From contig NC_045150.1 of assembly GCF_008831285.2 (NCBI RefSeq), positions 13,003,868-13,067,867 of the forward strand: a stretch of DNA of 64,000 nucleotides, read 5' to 3'. A program made the position numbers and the translations under genes. The notes under the pieces were generated by a model. It did not search any database, was not told the DNA's origin, and worked only from the letters and a program-made list of their open reading frames with translations. How positions within the stretch are numbered: position 1 is the stretch's first letter; each line of letters opens with the position of its first letter. This document shows, in pieces, positions 1-12,323 of this stretch. The DNA comes from Nymphaea colorata. Taxonomy: Eukaryota; Streptophyta; Magnoliopsida; Nymphaeales; Nymphaeaceae.

Positions 1-2831
1 GTTTAAGAATGTCAAATTTGAAATGCCAACTATCCTAGAACTATCTAAAGAAATTGACGATTTCATGAGTACGAAATCTGAAATTTGATGGACTTCTCAT
101 TTCTATCTAAGAAACAAGCCCTTTATTGGAATCAATGTCCATAATTTTCAGCTATCTAAATAAATCAACATAAGGTCTGATTTTTTAGCTATCTTGAGAC
201 AAAAGTGGATGTCATCCACGTCTCCCATCTATTTCAAAAAAAAAAAAATTTGATTTTGACATCATTTGCATATTTTTCATTATTTTGATAGTTTTATGTC
301 AAGTCTCAAGCTTATGGACTACATCTCTAATTCATGTGCTTAATCATATAATAAGCATATTTAGAGAAAGTCCTACATGTTAATTAAAATCAATCTTTAT
401 GTATAGATTGTATGATATGTAATTACAATGAATGGACTTTGAGAGATTATGAAAGAGTAAAGAATGTATGTTTCATATGAATAAATCTTGAGAGATTATG
501 AGAGAGAGAAGAATGAATGTTCCATATAGTTTCCCTTCTTGTTTCATGCATTCACTGTCACCCAAAATCAATAGCACCACATGCACATTCTCAAGAAGTT
601 AAGTGATTCGAATTTGAGTTGCAAAAAGTGACCAAGTCATATTGCAACAAGAATTTGTAAACTTCTCTTAACTTCAAAAGAAAACACAAGCAATGCATTC
701 TTAATCTTGGCCAAAGTGTGTTTGGTAAACAACATGTTTTCTAACAATTTGGAACCTATGTTTCATAAAGAGAATGAACCCTACCATACCAAATCACATG
801 ATTTGGCAAAAGAAGCATTCAAAAATCAATTTCCTTTGCTAAGGAAACTTAGCTATTTTCTAAAGTTGATCATAATTTCAACTCATGAATAATCTAGAGT
901 TCACAACAAAGAACTCAATTTCAATCTTCAAAATCCTCAAGATTATGTATTTCAAATCGAATGGCACAAAAACAAAGGTTTTGAACCAATTTGAAAATCC
1001 TCCAATCTTCAAAATGAGTTCAAATCACTTATTCAAAATGAATTTTGGTCCTTGAATCCAAAACCTCAATGCACAAGCATATAGGATTTGCATCAATAAC
1101 TTGTACATGATCCAAATGATCCTAGTCCTTGGTCCAATTACCCCTGTTAAAGGTGGCAGGAACGGTTGGACCTCGTACCAATGGGCGGATCCCTTTCTCT
1201 TAAAATTTTTTTCTCAAAACCTCAAATTTAAAAGAATTTTGCTGACTTGCATTTTGACCCCCTTTGAAAGAGGGGTGGTGTGCGAACAACAACACATGCC
1301 AATAGAGATCAGACTGCATTGACACAAAAAACATGTACGGGTATTATACGACAAGGAAAAAGATGGGTATAATACGACAAACTTGTATATCTCAGGAATA
1401 ACACGAAAAACTCTCAACAAATTTTTAAAAAATTAAAACATTTAATAAATCCTAAAAATTATAAAAAAATAAAAAATCATAAAAAATATGAAAAAACAAA
1501 AAAATACGGGTATAATATGTGTTTTTTCACGTTTTTTACTTTTAATGTTTATCTAAAAAAGACACGTTTTGTATAGGTATTTTACCTTTGACTACGTTTT
1601 GTTGTCTTTTTCAATAAGACATGTTTTCTGTGACAGTGGATCGAAGAAAGCATTGACAATGAAGTGCGATTAAGTGTGTATTTGAAGTCTAAAATTTACA
1701 TTGATTTGTGTACTTAAGCATGCAACCCTGGCTATTGAATTTGTATCTCCAAAGGGACACATAATTTAGTTATGTAAAAGTAAGAAAAAATATTTTAAGG
1801 TTGCCTATATAAGGAGTGAAAAATCTTTACCATAGAGCAGGAATCCAATGTTTCATTTCATTTGGGAAATGCATAGTCACAAATAACGTTTTGAAGTTTT
1901 AAACAGCGAGTTTTTTCTCTGGTACAATACAGCGGGCTTAAAAAATACGGAAAAAAAATGAAGAAAAAGTGGTATTTAAAGAAAAATTAAAAAAAAAAAA
2001 CTAAAAATGGGGGGAAGTAAAATAATTGAGAAAATAATAACACAAACTGTAAATTTGCAATAAATAAAAAATAGAAGATGAAAAAAGAAACTGTTTAGCA
2101 TTAAAAAAAAGAAAAAAAAACACGTTAAAACACGGTTTTTTGTTTTAAACGTTTTTTTCAAAAAAAAAAAGTGCTTTTTTAAGTTTTAAATGACATTTCA
2201 TTTTCTCACATTTTTTTCGCATTTTTTTCAAAAATGACACGATTTTTGTGACGATGGGGAAATGTCATCTCTGTCTCAACAATGCTTTTATCGTTTGATT
2301 CAACAGCATTCCATTATTAGACAGAAATTGACAGTGATCTCAATAAATTTCCAATAAAAAGTGGACTTTGTCAAGAAATAGAATTTGAAAAAAATTAAAA
2401 ACAAAATATCCACTAAAACGGGAATCAATCTCTCATAGTTGCTGTGACCACACATTTAATGTAACAGACCATTTTGCACCGATATCAGATTCATACTTAT
2501 CTCCCCTAAAAATTGGAAGCAGATTCATGTAACACTATGTTGCATGGTTCTATGAATCCAAACGGTCTCTAAATGAAATAAAGTCAGTACTCCCATGTAG
2601 GCACAGGATTTATGTTTGGATTATGAGTCCAAATCAAGTTGGGTGGCGTAAAAATCTGATATTTAATTACATTCAGTTTTGCTTTCTAGTCAAATCTGAG
2701 ATCCGGCTAGGAATACACAATCAGACCGATCATCGAAGGTAGAGTCATATATTTTCACTTGGGATCCAAATTTGTGATGCATGGTAAATGTGGTCCACTG
2801 ACATCGTTAATTATAATCAGTGTCTTCACTA
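1..2831. other. AT-rich intergenic DNA, no gene recognised
   Basis: I see no supported gene here. Open frames are short and resemble no family I know. From about 1430 to 2260 the sequence is dominated by A and T homopolymer runs, with recurring motifs such as acgtttttt and gggtataatac, and it may be an old degraded transposon. I could not find matching terminal repeats to prove that. Confidence 0.5.
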
Positions 2832-4063
2832 ATGCTATGGTGATGCATAAGAGAGCAGTTCCCATGAACCGTCATAGATATATGGAATTTGATTGCGGAT
2901 CTGATTATCTAAACCTCTGGGACTGCACAATTTCTTATAGCCAAGCAAGGATGTCAAATGGTTTGCAATTGATCAGACCCGGTTTCGATGTAGAATGGAC
3001 TGGTAAAGAAAATGAGATCACACGATCACTAACTGGGTCAAGGTTTCTATACAATCTGTACCAAAGCCGGATCATGACTCAAAGATCTGAAATGTTTACC
3101 ATATTTCACATGTAAATCCAGGATATTAGTGTACATGGACATGATTTGGTTTCAGAAAATGCAACAAGAGTCTGAACAATGACCACCCGGACCTGATTAT
3201 CATGGACTCAGGAAGCCTGTTTCTAATCCTGAATCTGGTTCATATAGTGAAAATCTGGATCCCCAAGTGGACCAAATCTCATTTGGTCAAGAAATTTGTG
3301 TCCACCGGGGTCTCACTGGATATGGTTAGATCTGGATGTAAAATGGATATCATAACAATGACAGTCATTTATCAAATGAATAGAAGTAGAATTTGTAGAT
3401 CTATCTAAACATGAGAGTTGATAGGCTAAGATCTAGATCCAGTGACACCAAACTCCATGGCTGGATTTTGATGCAGCTTGGTTGTGAATATCAGATCTGA
3501 GCCAAAGCACTCCAGATCCAAGGAAGAATTGAAGATCAACCATGTCCAAATTCAAAAAGTCTGCAGCAAAGTTTTCATAGATCCCATATTCAAGAGCCTT
3601 TCTTTCGAAGAACAAGTTCTTGGATAGGCACATCCTTTGAGTCCAAGCTCACTGTAGGTCCAAAACAAATGGAAATGTAGGTCCAAAAACAAAAGATGTA
3701 GAGGCCCCCGGCCACTTTGCAGGAGACTTGGGAGAGAACAAACAAGCTTGTTTGCATCAGAGTAAGCGAAGAAGTACTATTTCATTTCACCGCCCATGTG
3801 AGAGTCGAAACTCCCCTGAACCCAAGGTCTAAGGCTGCGTCGCGACCTATCAAGGTATTTGTTGATCCAAAAATCTACCAGAAGTCACGATCTCAGTTTC
3901 CCCTATTCAAAACCAGGGGGTCTAAGGGGAATGAATGGGAGGAACAGATCATGCAGTTATGTAGTGGTGGTGCCTTACACTTCAAGCTTAGCTCCGAACC
4001 TTTTGGGAATTGAATCTAAGTGAAGTTGAGGGTGACCAGTCCACCCCCATAGTTACAGAAAAT
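2832..4063. repeat. Dispersed repeat R1, copy 1
   Basis: This 1.2-kb stretch is closely similar to 43771-45053 and to its duplicate at 62670-63951. Landmarks shared in the same order include the run beginning gatgcataag near 2842, the segment gtagaggcccc near 3700, and the end at tagttacagaaaatgc. The alignment stops abruptly at both ends. This copy lacks the 53-bp internal tandem duplication found in the other copies. No protein family is recognisable in either strand. It may be an uncharacterised transposon or an old segmental duplication. Confidence 0.8.
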
Positions 4064-4411
4064 GCATTTTTTTTGAAAAAAAATGTGAAAAAAATGTGAT
4101 AAATTAAATGACCATTTAAACCTTTAAAAAATGTGTTTTTTGAAAAATCTACTTTGCTTGAAGTCATGGTCTTCCTACCATTTTGTTGATGGAAAATGGC
4201 ATCCATTGCATTTATCTATCTCAGAACCCGTTTATCGAGTTGACCTTCCTTTTCTTCAACTGAATTTCCTATTCCAAATGATTTTGATGGCTCTCATCTT
4301 GAAAAGCTACCTGGCCTCTCGACCCTCAAACACAAGTATGGATAAGGCATGGAAAGGGGGGTTTTGTGGGAAGAAGATTGTAACATGAGAGATCAAGGAG
4401 GTCAACATGTT

Positions 4412-4693
4412 TCAAATATACAAGCTTTCTATGTACCCAGACAAGTTATTCACCCTCTCACTCTTCTCCAAATTCACATTATCTGTGAAAGTAGAGGTGC
4501 CCTTCATTACGAAGGCGTCATAAATATGGGCAACGAATCCCTTGCGGGTGTCGGTGCTCTTAAAACTTAAGAAAACATCATATTTCTGCACATCGTCTCC
4601 TTGGGAAGTTTGCGAGGATGCCTCAGTTCCGTCGACACCACAACTATGAGAGCAGACGCCCATCTCCTTGGTAGCTCCTTCCATTGCGTCCAA
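4412..4693 (-). pseudogene. TIR-domain fragment of a TIR-NBS-LRR resistance gene
   Basis: The minus-strand frame starts with Met at 4693. After about 38 residues it contains YDVFLSFKSTDTRKGFVAHI, the opening strand and helix of a plant TIR domain (family consensus YDVFLSFRGxDTR). It continues to a DNVNLEKSERVNNL-like segment and then loses similarity and stops at 4412. TIR domains of TNL immune receptors signal through NAD+ cleavage. Only the first third of the domain is present, and the catalytic Glu region is missing. The expected RGxDTR is KSTDTR. No NB-ARC exon follows downstream on the minus strand in this window, and the NBS-LRR pseudogene at 51-54 kb lies on the wrong side to belong to it. 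I read it as a broken TIR exon. Confidence 0.8.
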
Positions 4694-4711
4694 TTGGACA
4701 ATAGATTAGAA

Positions 4712-4871
4712 TGTTCCCAAAGAAACAGTGAGACCGCCTCCTAGGGTTTTTCGCCTACCAACAGTTAGATTGGAGAGATTTGGTTAGTTTTCATATTTAA
4801 TCTCATAACTGCAATTGGGCCCTCTTGCAGTTATTAAATGTAAATATGGGGCTCAAGGCCACTATTCAACA
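4712..4871 (-). repeat. Possible short Ty1/copia LTR remnant
   Basis: The segment begins TGTTCCC, ends TTCAACA and is followed on the plus strand by tctcccacttgg. Read on the minus strand, that is a purine-rich AAGTGGGAGA tract directly abutting a TG end, the arrangement of a polypurine tract and LTR. The partner LTR and target duplication were not found, so this is tentative. If correct, a minus-oriented element inserted just upstream of the TIR fragment. Confidence 0.3.
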
Positions 4872-7410
4872 TCTCCCACTTGGTCATGAAACTGTGAGAT
4901 TGTTTCCACTGTTTGTGGGTTTCCTTGATCATTAGTTACGTAGTTTTTCATATTAGTTTGTCCATCGTAACTTGAATTTTGTTCAAAGTTTGTAGTGAGG
5001 TTTTCCTTTCAATTGTTTTTCATTACAACTTTTCAAATATTCGATATATTTCACTTTAGTTACGAGGTTTTCTTCATGCACAAGTATTTCCATCGTAACA
5101 TGTTAAAACTTAGTCTTATGTGAACCACAAGCTTTACATAAAAATCAACAAGAATTCTCTTGATAATAATACTAGCTATCATATAAGCATTTGAAATGTA
5201 CATGTATATTCTCTTCTTATTCAATGACGAAGTGAGCTTAGATATTTTTCAACCACCTTACAAAGAGGCTAACCAGTGTGTTCTTAGCCTCATACGGGCT
5301 ACATGTTTGGCTAATAAAACATTAGGAATTCTTTTTGTTAAAAATGCTAGCAATTATATGAATATATATATATTTTTTTTGTCACTGTGGAAAATCAAAT
5401 AACAGTTGTAGAATCGGCTGCCTCTGCTCCGTGTGGGAGAGGTTAGCTGAGCCTTCTCTTCTCAGGCAAAAAGAGGAAAAATTAAAAGAAAAGAAAAAAG
5501 GGAACGAGGGGGCCGCTTGTTGATGAAACAGCTTTGGGGTGAAGATATCCTTCTTTTTTGGACATATTTTCAATAAAATTATATAATGGCAAAGAGAAAA
5601 TATTGCTTCTATAATATGATTATTTCTAGGAGAATGTGAGATTTTAGAAGATTATTCTATCTATAAAAGTTGCCAAATGTTGATATTTAAGGACGTAGTA
5701 GATGTGACAATTCAATTTGAATACCAATCTACAATGGGATACAACATGAGAGGATACTTTTAAGACAACACCACGCACATGAGATTGTAAATAATTAGAG
5801 ACATTAACATATATCCATATATTTTTTTAGAATCATTTTTTTCTTTTTCTTTTGTCAAAATTATTTTGTCTTTGTTGACCATATTGCAAAATAGTTCTTA
5901 CTTTGTATATTTACCACAGTATCACCTAGTTTCCAGCACGACATGGTGGCCCATATGATCCAATATTCAGGTCCAACTTTAAAAAAAGTTAATATTTATT
6001 TATTATCAAAACTTTAAAAAATGGAAAGATATTCATGTGAACCTACAAGGCATTAATGCTCAAATTGTAAGCAAAAGGCCGGCCAACGTCTTCCCTACAA
6101 GGCATTAATGATCAAATTTGAGTTGAGGGTTCCCCATACCATTTAGAGGCGGCTCAAATTAGAATTGTGTGTGTGTGTATATATTGGTCGAAGCTTTTAG
6201 GAGGTATCTTGTTGCTTTAATAAGGTCGGCACCTTGCTTTCTAGCCTTTTGGGCAAAAAACTCTCCACTCTATTATTAAACTCTAGGATCTCTTTTCATG
6301 CTAATGTGATGATCTGCAAAATACTGCCTCTTGATTCGTCTTGGTGTTAATGTGAGGTGATGATCTGGAAAGTATTGTGACTCATGTTGGTGCCTGTATG
6401 GAGAGAAGAGAACTTTTGCTGCCTTCACATATGTGGATTCACACTAAAGGTCAATCTCCAGTTAGGGTCGAAAATATGAGTGTATGTGGATTCACACTAT
6501 GCACTATGTAACATAAACAGGAGGGTTGTTGCGCAGTGGAATTCGAGTTCAGGTAGGGGCTAGGGTTAGGGTTGGGAAGCAGCCAATGCATGAGAGGGAA
6601 GAGAGAGAGAAGGATAGAGTGGTCTGATCGGTAGAGGAAGGAGAGAGATGAAGGGGGCAGTGCCAACAAACCCTCGCCGATGGACCTCCTTACCATATAC
6701 TCCGCATGGGCGCCCACGCGGAGTATATGGATTGCATATTCTAGGGGGCAGTTGGATCCTTAGATTTCTCTTTCGACTCTTATCCCCTCACAGAAACATG
6801 TCTGGAAGTGTCTGGACACATAAACACACACACCTCAACAAAATAAGCTATTAGATGCAGAGATCTATTCATTGCTTTTGTTTCAAGGATTTTAGATCCT
6901 TGTTTGGGCCTGTTACAGGGGGGCCATGCCACATCATCCAGCTCCATGCTAGGTTGGAAGTTGGATCCATTGAAAGCTGAATTATAGATTTAATATCTTC
7001 TAAAAAATTAATGATTATAGAATATTTAAGAATTTATCTAGTACTTTAATTTTTAACATAATAACCTCGTGTTTCTAATGTGAAATGCATATTATAAGAA
7101 AAACCAATATACTTGCCATACTCGGCTGTGCATGCAAGAATTGCCTTCCTACCTTCAGGCTAAAAACAGGGATATGCTCTCTTTATCATATGCTCAGCAA
7201 CACCGTGATTCTTTTCCATGAGGGAGCACATACTTCTGTTTGACTACAAGTTACAGCAGCTTGGTAGCTAAAACTTGTTATATTCAAATATAAGTCACTT
7301 TTTTTATTTTGACGTGCGGTGGCCACGCAATCGTAATATTCTTACGTTAGATAGGTCGTGGTGAAGTATGTTCGTCATCTCTAAGAATTGAGTCTCTTTC
7401 TGTCTTTTAG
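4872..7410. other. Intergenic DNA with minor repeats
   Basis: No gene is supported. It holds a GT/AT microsatellite near 6166-6183, a partial direct repeat of the phrase cctacaaggcattaatg near 6041 and 6094, and the 38-bp palindrome listed separately. Exon 1 of the RabA pseudogene, which would carry the P-loop GDSAVGKS, was looked for here and not seen. Confidence 0.5.
6693..6730. repeat. 38-bp near-perfect palindrome
   Basis: The arms ccatatactccgc (6693-6705) and gcggagtatatgg (6718-6730) are exact reverse complements. The centre atgggcgcccac is itself palindromic apart from one opposed A/C pair (6706 versus 6717). The whole 38 bp could fold into a cruciform or RNA hairpin. Its function is unknown. 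Confidence 0.85.
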
Positions 7411-7510
7411 ATACCGTGCAGTCACAAGTGCCTATTACAGAGGTGCTGTCGGGTGCTAGTTTACTACATGACCAAGCGCCAAACTTTCGATCACATACCA
7501 AGGTGGCTAG
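7411..7510 (+). pseudogene. RabA4-like small GTPase, exon 2 part 1 (upstream of insertion)
   Basis: After a polypyrimidine tract and cttttag acceptor, the frame reads YRAVTSAYYRGAVG, the Rab-A sequence immediately after the DTAGQE switch II motif. This is where plant RabA genes have their conserved intron. After about 7457 the frame shifts. LVYYMTKRQTFDHIPRWL is readable one frame over, so a few bases near GCACTG are lost. Exon 2 is then cut at the codons for W-L by a copia element whose left LTR starts at 7511. RabA GTPases control trans-Golgi and recycling-endosome traffic to the plasma membrane. Exon 1 is not visible upstream. Confidence 0.88.
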
Positions 7511-8190
7511 TGTTATAGTCATGTCCCCCAAAAGAATGCTCAACAACAATAAAAGAGGGCAATCCACCACAAAACTGCTAAAAACGGAATCACAGGGCAG
7601 CGAGCAAAAGAACGAGTTTCCAACACCACTATTGCAGCAATATACGTCAAAATATATGCTAAATAATGCAGAAAAATAGGAGACCAATTTACGTGGAAAA
7701 ACCCCCAATAATGGAGTAAAAAACCACGGGCAAGAGAGACTTTCTATATATCAAGAAAGGGAGCCAAATACACGAGCAACAATATCCCTACTGTTTTAAG
7801 AAAAACAGTGAACTCAAGAGAACAATAACACTCTCTTATGCGAATGAAAGAAAGAGCCCCAAAGATTCAAGAAAGAAATCACCCAATGAAGACTCCCTTC
7901 ATTTTTCCTTCTTTGTCTTTCCTCTTTCTTCTTGGCATGCCAATCGACCCACGCGCCTTGCTTCTCCTCTTCTCTTCCTTGCCTTCCTCTCTTCTTCTCC
8001 TTCTCCTTCTCCTTCTCCTCCCGTATGCAGCCACAAGAGGTCCCTTCTCTTTTTCCCCAAAAGAGAAGCCACAAAAGAGAGAGGCGTAAAGCCATAAGAG
8101 AGAAGGGCACCATCGGGTGCCCTCCCTTTCACCAGCCCATCACTTAAGTGACGGGCTGGGTCGGGTCTTGAGGCTGGACCCGACCCAACA
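7511..8190 (-). repeat. 3' LTR of copia element 1
   Basis: 680 bp, TG...CA bounded, and highly similar to 12324-12987 with a few small indels, mainly in the pyrimidine-rich ctccttctcc run near 7990. It contains two strong inverted repeats. One is a 26-bp near-palindrome around cacttaagtg (8133-8158). The other is an 11-bp stem tgggtcgggtc/gacccgaccca (8157-8167 and 8177-8187) just inside the U3 end. Confidence 0.93.
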
Positions 8191-8205
8191 AACTCCCCTC
8201 CAGCC
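8191..8205 (-). promoter_or_regulatory. Polypurine tract of copia element 1
   Basis: The minus strand reads GGCTGGAGGGGAGTT directly before the 3' LTR start TGTTGGG. This is the expected plus-strand priming site for second-strand synthesis. Confidence 0.8.
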
Positions 8206-8240
8206 TCAAGAGAGGGAACATACCTGCAAAAAGAACAAAA

Positions 8241-10114
8241 TTAATACACTGCCTTAAAGGCAGTCATCCCAACTAGGTCTCTACACATGTCATGTTTCTC
8301 CTTAAGTAGAGACTTCGTCATCATATCTGCAGGATTCTTCTCTGTCTGTATCTTCTCTAACTGAATCAATTTCTGCTCAAGCACATCACAAATCCAATGA
8401 TATCTGATATCAATGTGCTTAGTCCTTGAGTGGAACGCTGAATTCTTCGCCAAGTGTATAGCGCTTTGGCTATCACAATGCAACACATAGGTCTTCTCAC
8501 TAAGGCTTATATCATGAAGAAAATCTTCATCCACAACAACTCTTTACAAGCTTCAGTTGCTGCAATATATTTTGCCTCTGTAGTGGAAAGAGCAACACAC
8601 TTCTGCAACTTGGACTGCCATGATACAGCTCCCCCTGCAAAAGTAAAAACATAACCAGAAAGAGACTTCCTAGAGTTCAAATCACCTGTCATGTTTGCAT
8701 CAACAAATCCTTGTATCTCTGGATTAGATTCACCAAAATATAAACAGTAAGTGGAAGTACTTTTCAGATACCTTAGGATCCACTTCACTGCTGCCCAATG
8801 CTCATTGCCTGGATTTGACAAGAACCTGCTAACTACACCAACTGCATAAGCCAAGTCTGGGCGTGTGCAAACCATAGCATACATGAGACTCCCTACTGCG
8901 GAGGCATATGGAACATTCTCCATTCTTTCTTTCTCATCTGCTGAAGAAGGACATTGCTCATTTCTCAATTTAAAATGTGCTGCTAAAGGTGTACTTACAG
9001 TTTTGGCATCTTTCATGTTGAACTTGCTAAGCACCTTCTCAATGTATTTCTCTTGTGATAACCACAACTTCTTTGTCTTCCTATCACGAACAATCCTCAT
9101 GCCTAACAATTGTTGTGCTGGCTTCAAGTCTTTCAAATCAAAGAACTTGCCCATATCGATCTTCAATTGGCTAATCAATTGACAATCCTGTCCAACAATA
9201 AGCATGTCATCTACATATAACAACAAGATAATGAAGCTACCTGATGAGAACTCTCTGATGTAGACACAATGATCTACGGCTGACCTGCGATACTTTTGAT
9301 TTATCATAAATGCATCAAATTTCTTGTACCACTGTCTAGGTGTTTGTTTAAGTCAATACAAGCTCTTCTTCAACTTACAAACCATGTGTTTCTTCCTGGC
9401 AACCAAAAAACCTTCTGGTTGTGTCATGTACATTTCTTCTTCTAGATCTCCATGAAGAAAAGCAGTTTTTACATCTAACTGCTCCAACTCCAAGTCTAGA
9501 CAAGCCACCAAACCAAGTATTACCCTGATAGATGACATTTTAACAACAGGAGAAAAAATTTCATCAAAATCAATACCTCTTTCCTGCTTGAAACCTTTCA
9601 CCACTAACCGAGCTTTGTATCTCAACTTGCCTTGACCTTCATTTTTAAGCTTGTAGACCCACTTGTTCTGCAACACTTTCTTACCTTTTGGTAGCTCTAC
9701 CAAATCAAAAGTGTGATTCTTGTATAAAGAATTCATCTCATCCTTCATAGCTTTAATCCATTCATCTTTATGCACATCATCTAGCACCTCTGCATAGCAT
9801 TCTGGCTCTCCACTATCTGTAAACATAATATATTCATCAGTAGAATATCTAGTAGATGGTATACGTGTTCTTTTACCTCTACCCAATTGCTCCTCAATTG
9901 GCTCTGAATGCGAAGGAAGCTCCCCCTCCAACTCATGCTCATAATCAGTTTGAGTCTCCATAGGGCTGCCATCTGTATACTGCTCATCTGTCTCTCTTTC
10001 CTCTTCCTCTACATCTTCATCAGTCTCGCCATGCTCAGATGAAAGTTCTTCAGGTTCTGCATAGGTTGGCTTATGAACACCACTAGCATTCACACCTGAC
10101 TTCGTGTCTCCCAT
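8241..10114 (-). pseudogene. Copia element 1: reverse transcriptase and RNase H
   Basis: RVT_2-type reverse transcriptase begins after an acidic linker with NKWVYKLK and YKARLVVKGF (near 9590-9670), followed by LEQLDVKTAFLHGDLEEE. The catalytic YVDDMLIVG box lies near 9195-9221. RNase H follows with WQSKLQKCVALSTTEAKYIA (near 8545-8630) and ends with a CDSQSAIHLAKN and HIDIRYH region near 8400-8480. The product would copy the element RNA in cytoplasmic particles. The reading frame is interrupted between 9353 and 9307 and again near 8510-8530. I therefore call it a broken pol. Similarity is to TNT1-94-type polyproteins. Confidence 0.92.
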
Positions 10115-10186
10115 GACATCTTCAATAGTCTGATTTTCTTTGAAGACAACATCACGACTCCTGTAGATGTTGTCATTCTTTGGATC

Positions 10187-11450
10187 TCATAACCTGTAAC
10201 CAAATTCATTATCTGCATAACCAAGAAATATTAGAGGAATAGCTTTATCATCTAATTTGGTCCTATGTTCTTTAGGTACATGCATAAATGCTTTGCAACC
10301 AAAAACTCTAAGGTGATCATACTTAACCTCTTCATCTGACCAAACTCTCTGTGGAATGTCTCCATCTAGAGGCACTGAAGGAGACCTGTTTATTAAATAA
10401 ACTGCAGTACGTATTGCCTCTGCCCAAAAATACTTAGGCAACTTAGAGCTAGATAACAAACTTCTAACTCTCTCGATTATTGTTCTATTCATCCTTTCTG
10501 CAACTCCATTATGCTGTGGAGTATAAGGAACTGTCTTTTCATGTCTAATACCATGCTTTGGACAATAATCTCGTAAAGAAGATGCTATGTACTCACCACC
10601 ATTATCTGTACGCAGTCTCTTCATCTTCTTACCAGTCTCGCGCTCAACCGCTGCATGAAAAGTCATGAAGATACTACTTACTTCACTTTTGCTTTTCATT
10701 GTAAAGGCCCACACCTTCCTAGATGCATCATCAATAAATGTAACAAAATATGATGTTCCACTTTAGATGTCACATTTATAGGTCCACAAACATCTGAATA
10801 AACTAAATCTAAAACATGTTTAGTTTTTGAAGAGCGCTTTTTCTGAAAGGAAACTCGATGCAACTTACCAACCAAACAATGATCACATGGAGATATCTGT
10901 GCACCATCTGCCTTTGGTAACAAATTCTTCTTGGTGAGCAAGTCGATTCCTCTTTGACTCATGTGACCTAACCTCTTATGCCACAAATCCGACGAAGTAC
11001 CACCAGTAACTGCATTGACATCCACACTACTGATTGAGACTTCATCCCATACAAAGAGCCAAATCTGTCACCTCTAGCCAACACTAGTGCCCCCTTGGTA
11101 AGTTTCCAACCTGTCTGACTAAACGAAGTACAATATCCATCTTCACTTAGTCTTCCTGCAGAAATCAAATTCATTCTCAACTCTAGAACATGTCTCACAT
11201 CTCTCAAAGTCAACTTGCATCCTGTGCTCGTCTGAATGCAAACATCTCCTATCCCAACAATCTTCGATGTGTCACTGTTGCCCATGTGAACTACTCCAAA
11301 ATCACCTGCTCTGTAGGATAAGAATAACTCTCTACATGGTGTGGCATGATATGATGCCTCTGTATCTAAAATCCATGTAGAATCACCATTTTGAACTGTA
11401 AGACAATCATTTTCTTCAGATAAAAATAACACTACCTCATCATCTGAAGC
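10187..11450 (-). pseudogene. Copia element 1: protease and integrase
   Basis: From the 5' side, the protease region reads STWILDTEASYHATP (near 11345-11390). The copia protease usually has DSGA or DTAA here, so the Glu at the third position is unusual. The GAG-pre-integrase zinc region (LWHKRLGHMSQRGIDLL, then CDHCLVGKLHR) lies at 10850-11000. The integrase core follows with RTDNGGEY and TPQHNGVAERMNRT (about 10480-10620), including the D and E of its D,D-35-E triad. Frames break near 11000 and near 10700. The integrase would insert the cDNA copy into the host genome. Confidence 0.9.
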
Positions 11451-12246
11451 AACTGCAGTGTACTCTTTTGGCTTCACATTCTCTTGAGTCTTCTTTTTCT
11501 GCTCTTTTTCTTCTTTCAATTTCCTGCAATCAATCTTCTTGTGCCCTGGAATACCACAGTGAAAACATTTACCTGTTATCTTGGGTCTTGATTTGGACCT
11601 AGAGTTTGACCTATCATGCCATTTGTTACGGTTCTTCTGTCTGCCCCTGTCTCCCATCACTAGCACTTGCGAGCTACCAGTACCAAGAGACTTTCTCCTT
11701 GTTTGTTCATTTAGAATGCTGCTGGTTACATGCTTCATCATAAGCACACCATCTGGAGCGGAGTTGCTCAAAGAAACAACTAAAGTCTCCCAACTGTCGG
11801 GAAGAGAACTAAACAACAAGAGTGCCTGTAACTCATCATCTAATATCATTTTCATGGCTGAAACTGATTGATTATGCTCTGCACTTCATTCAAATGCTCT
11901 GACACTAGTTTTCCCTCTCTAAGTTTCAGATTTACCAATTGCCTAATCAAGAAAGCCTTGTTCCCAGCTGTTTTCCTCTCGTAAAGATCATGCAACTTCT
12001 GCTATAACACTTCGCGCTCGTCTCTACGGATACCAAATGAAAAACACAGTCATCTAACCATTGTCTGATGGTGCCAATGGTTTTCCAATCCAATAACTTC
12101 CATTTTTCATCTGTCATATTCGCTGGCTTCTGGTTCTCAATGGGTGCATATAAGTCTTTACAATACAGCAAATCTTCCATTTTTGCTTTCCATATAGTCC
12201 AATTGTTCCCATTTAAAGAGACCATTTTAGTAGGGGTCGACTCCAT
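11451..12246 (-). pseudogene. Copia element 1: gag with zinc knuckle
   Basis: The frame starts at Met 12246 (MESTPTKMVSLNGNNWTIWK), typical of copia gag, which forms the particle shell. It is broken near 12000 by a TAG and frame change. It resumes through SLPDSWETLVVSLSNSAP and ends with the zinc knuckle CFHCGIPGHKKIDC near 11530-11575, a CCHC RNA-binding motif. A long K/E-rich linker leads to the protease. Confidence 0.88.
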
Positions 12247-12307
12247 CCTTTAATAAGAATGCACACAACCACCTAACGCTAACCTGGCGCTAACTTGGTG
12301 CTAACCT

Positions 12308-12321
12308 GTCTCTGATACCAC
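12308..12321 (-). promoter_or_regulatory. Primer-binding site of copia element 1
   Basis: The minus strand reads TGGTATCAGAGACA three bases inside the 5' LTR end. TGGTATCAGAG is the canonical plant tRNA-Met(i) complementary site that primes minus-strand synthesis. Confidence 0.88.
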
Positions 12322-12323
12322 TT

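Noticed and set aside
7814-8147. Several overlapping open frames on both strands (repeated at 12649-12948)
   Set aside because: They lie inside the copia LTR in a pyrimidine-rich tract, and low-complexity sequence keeps all frames open.
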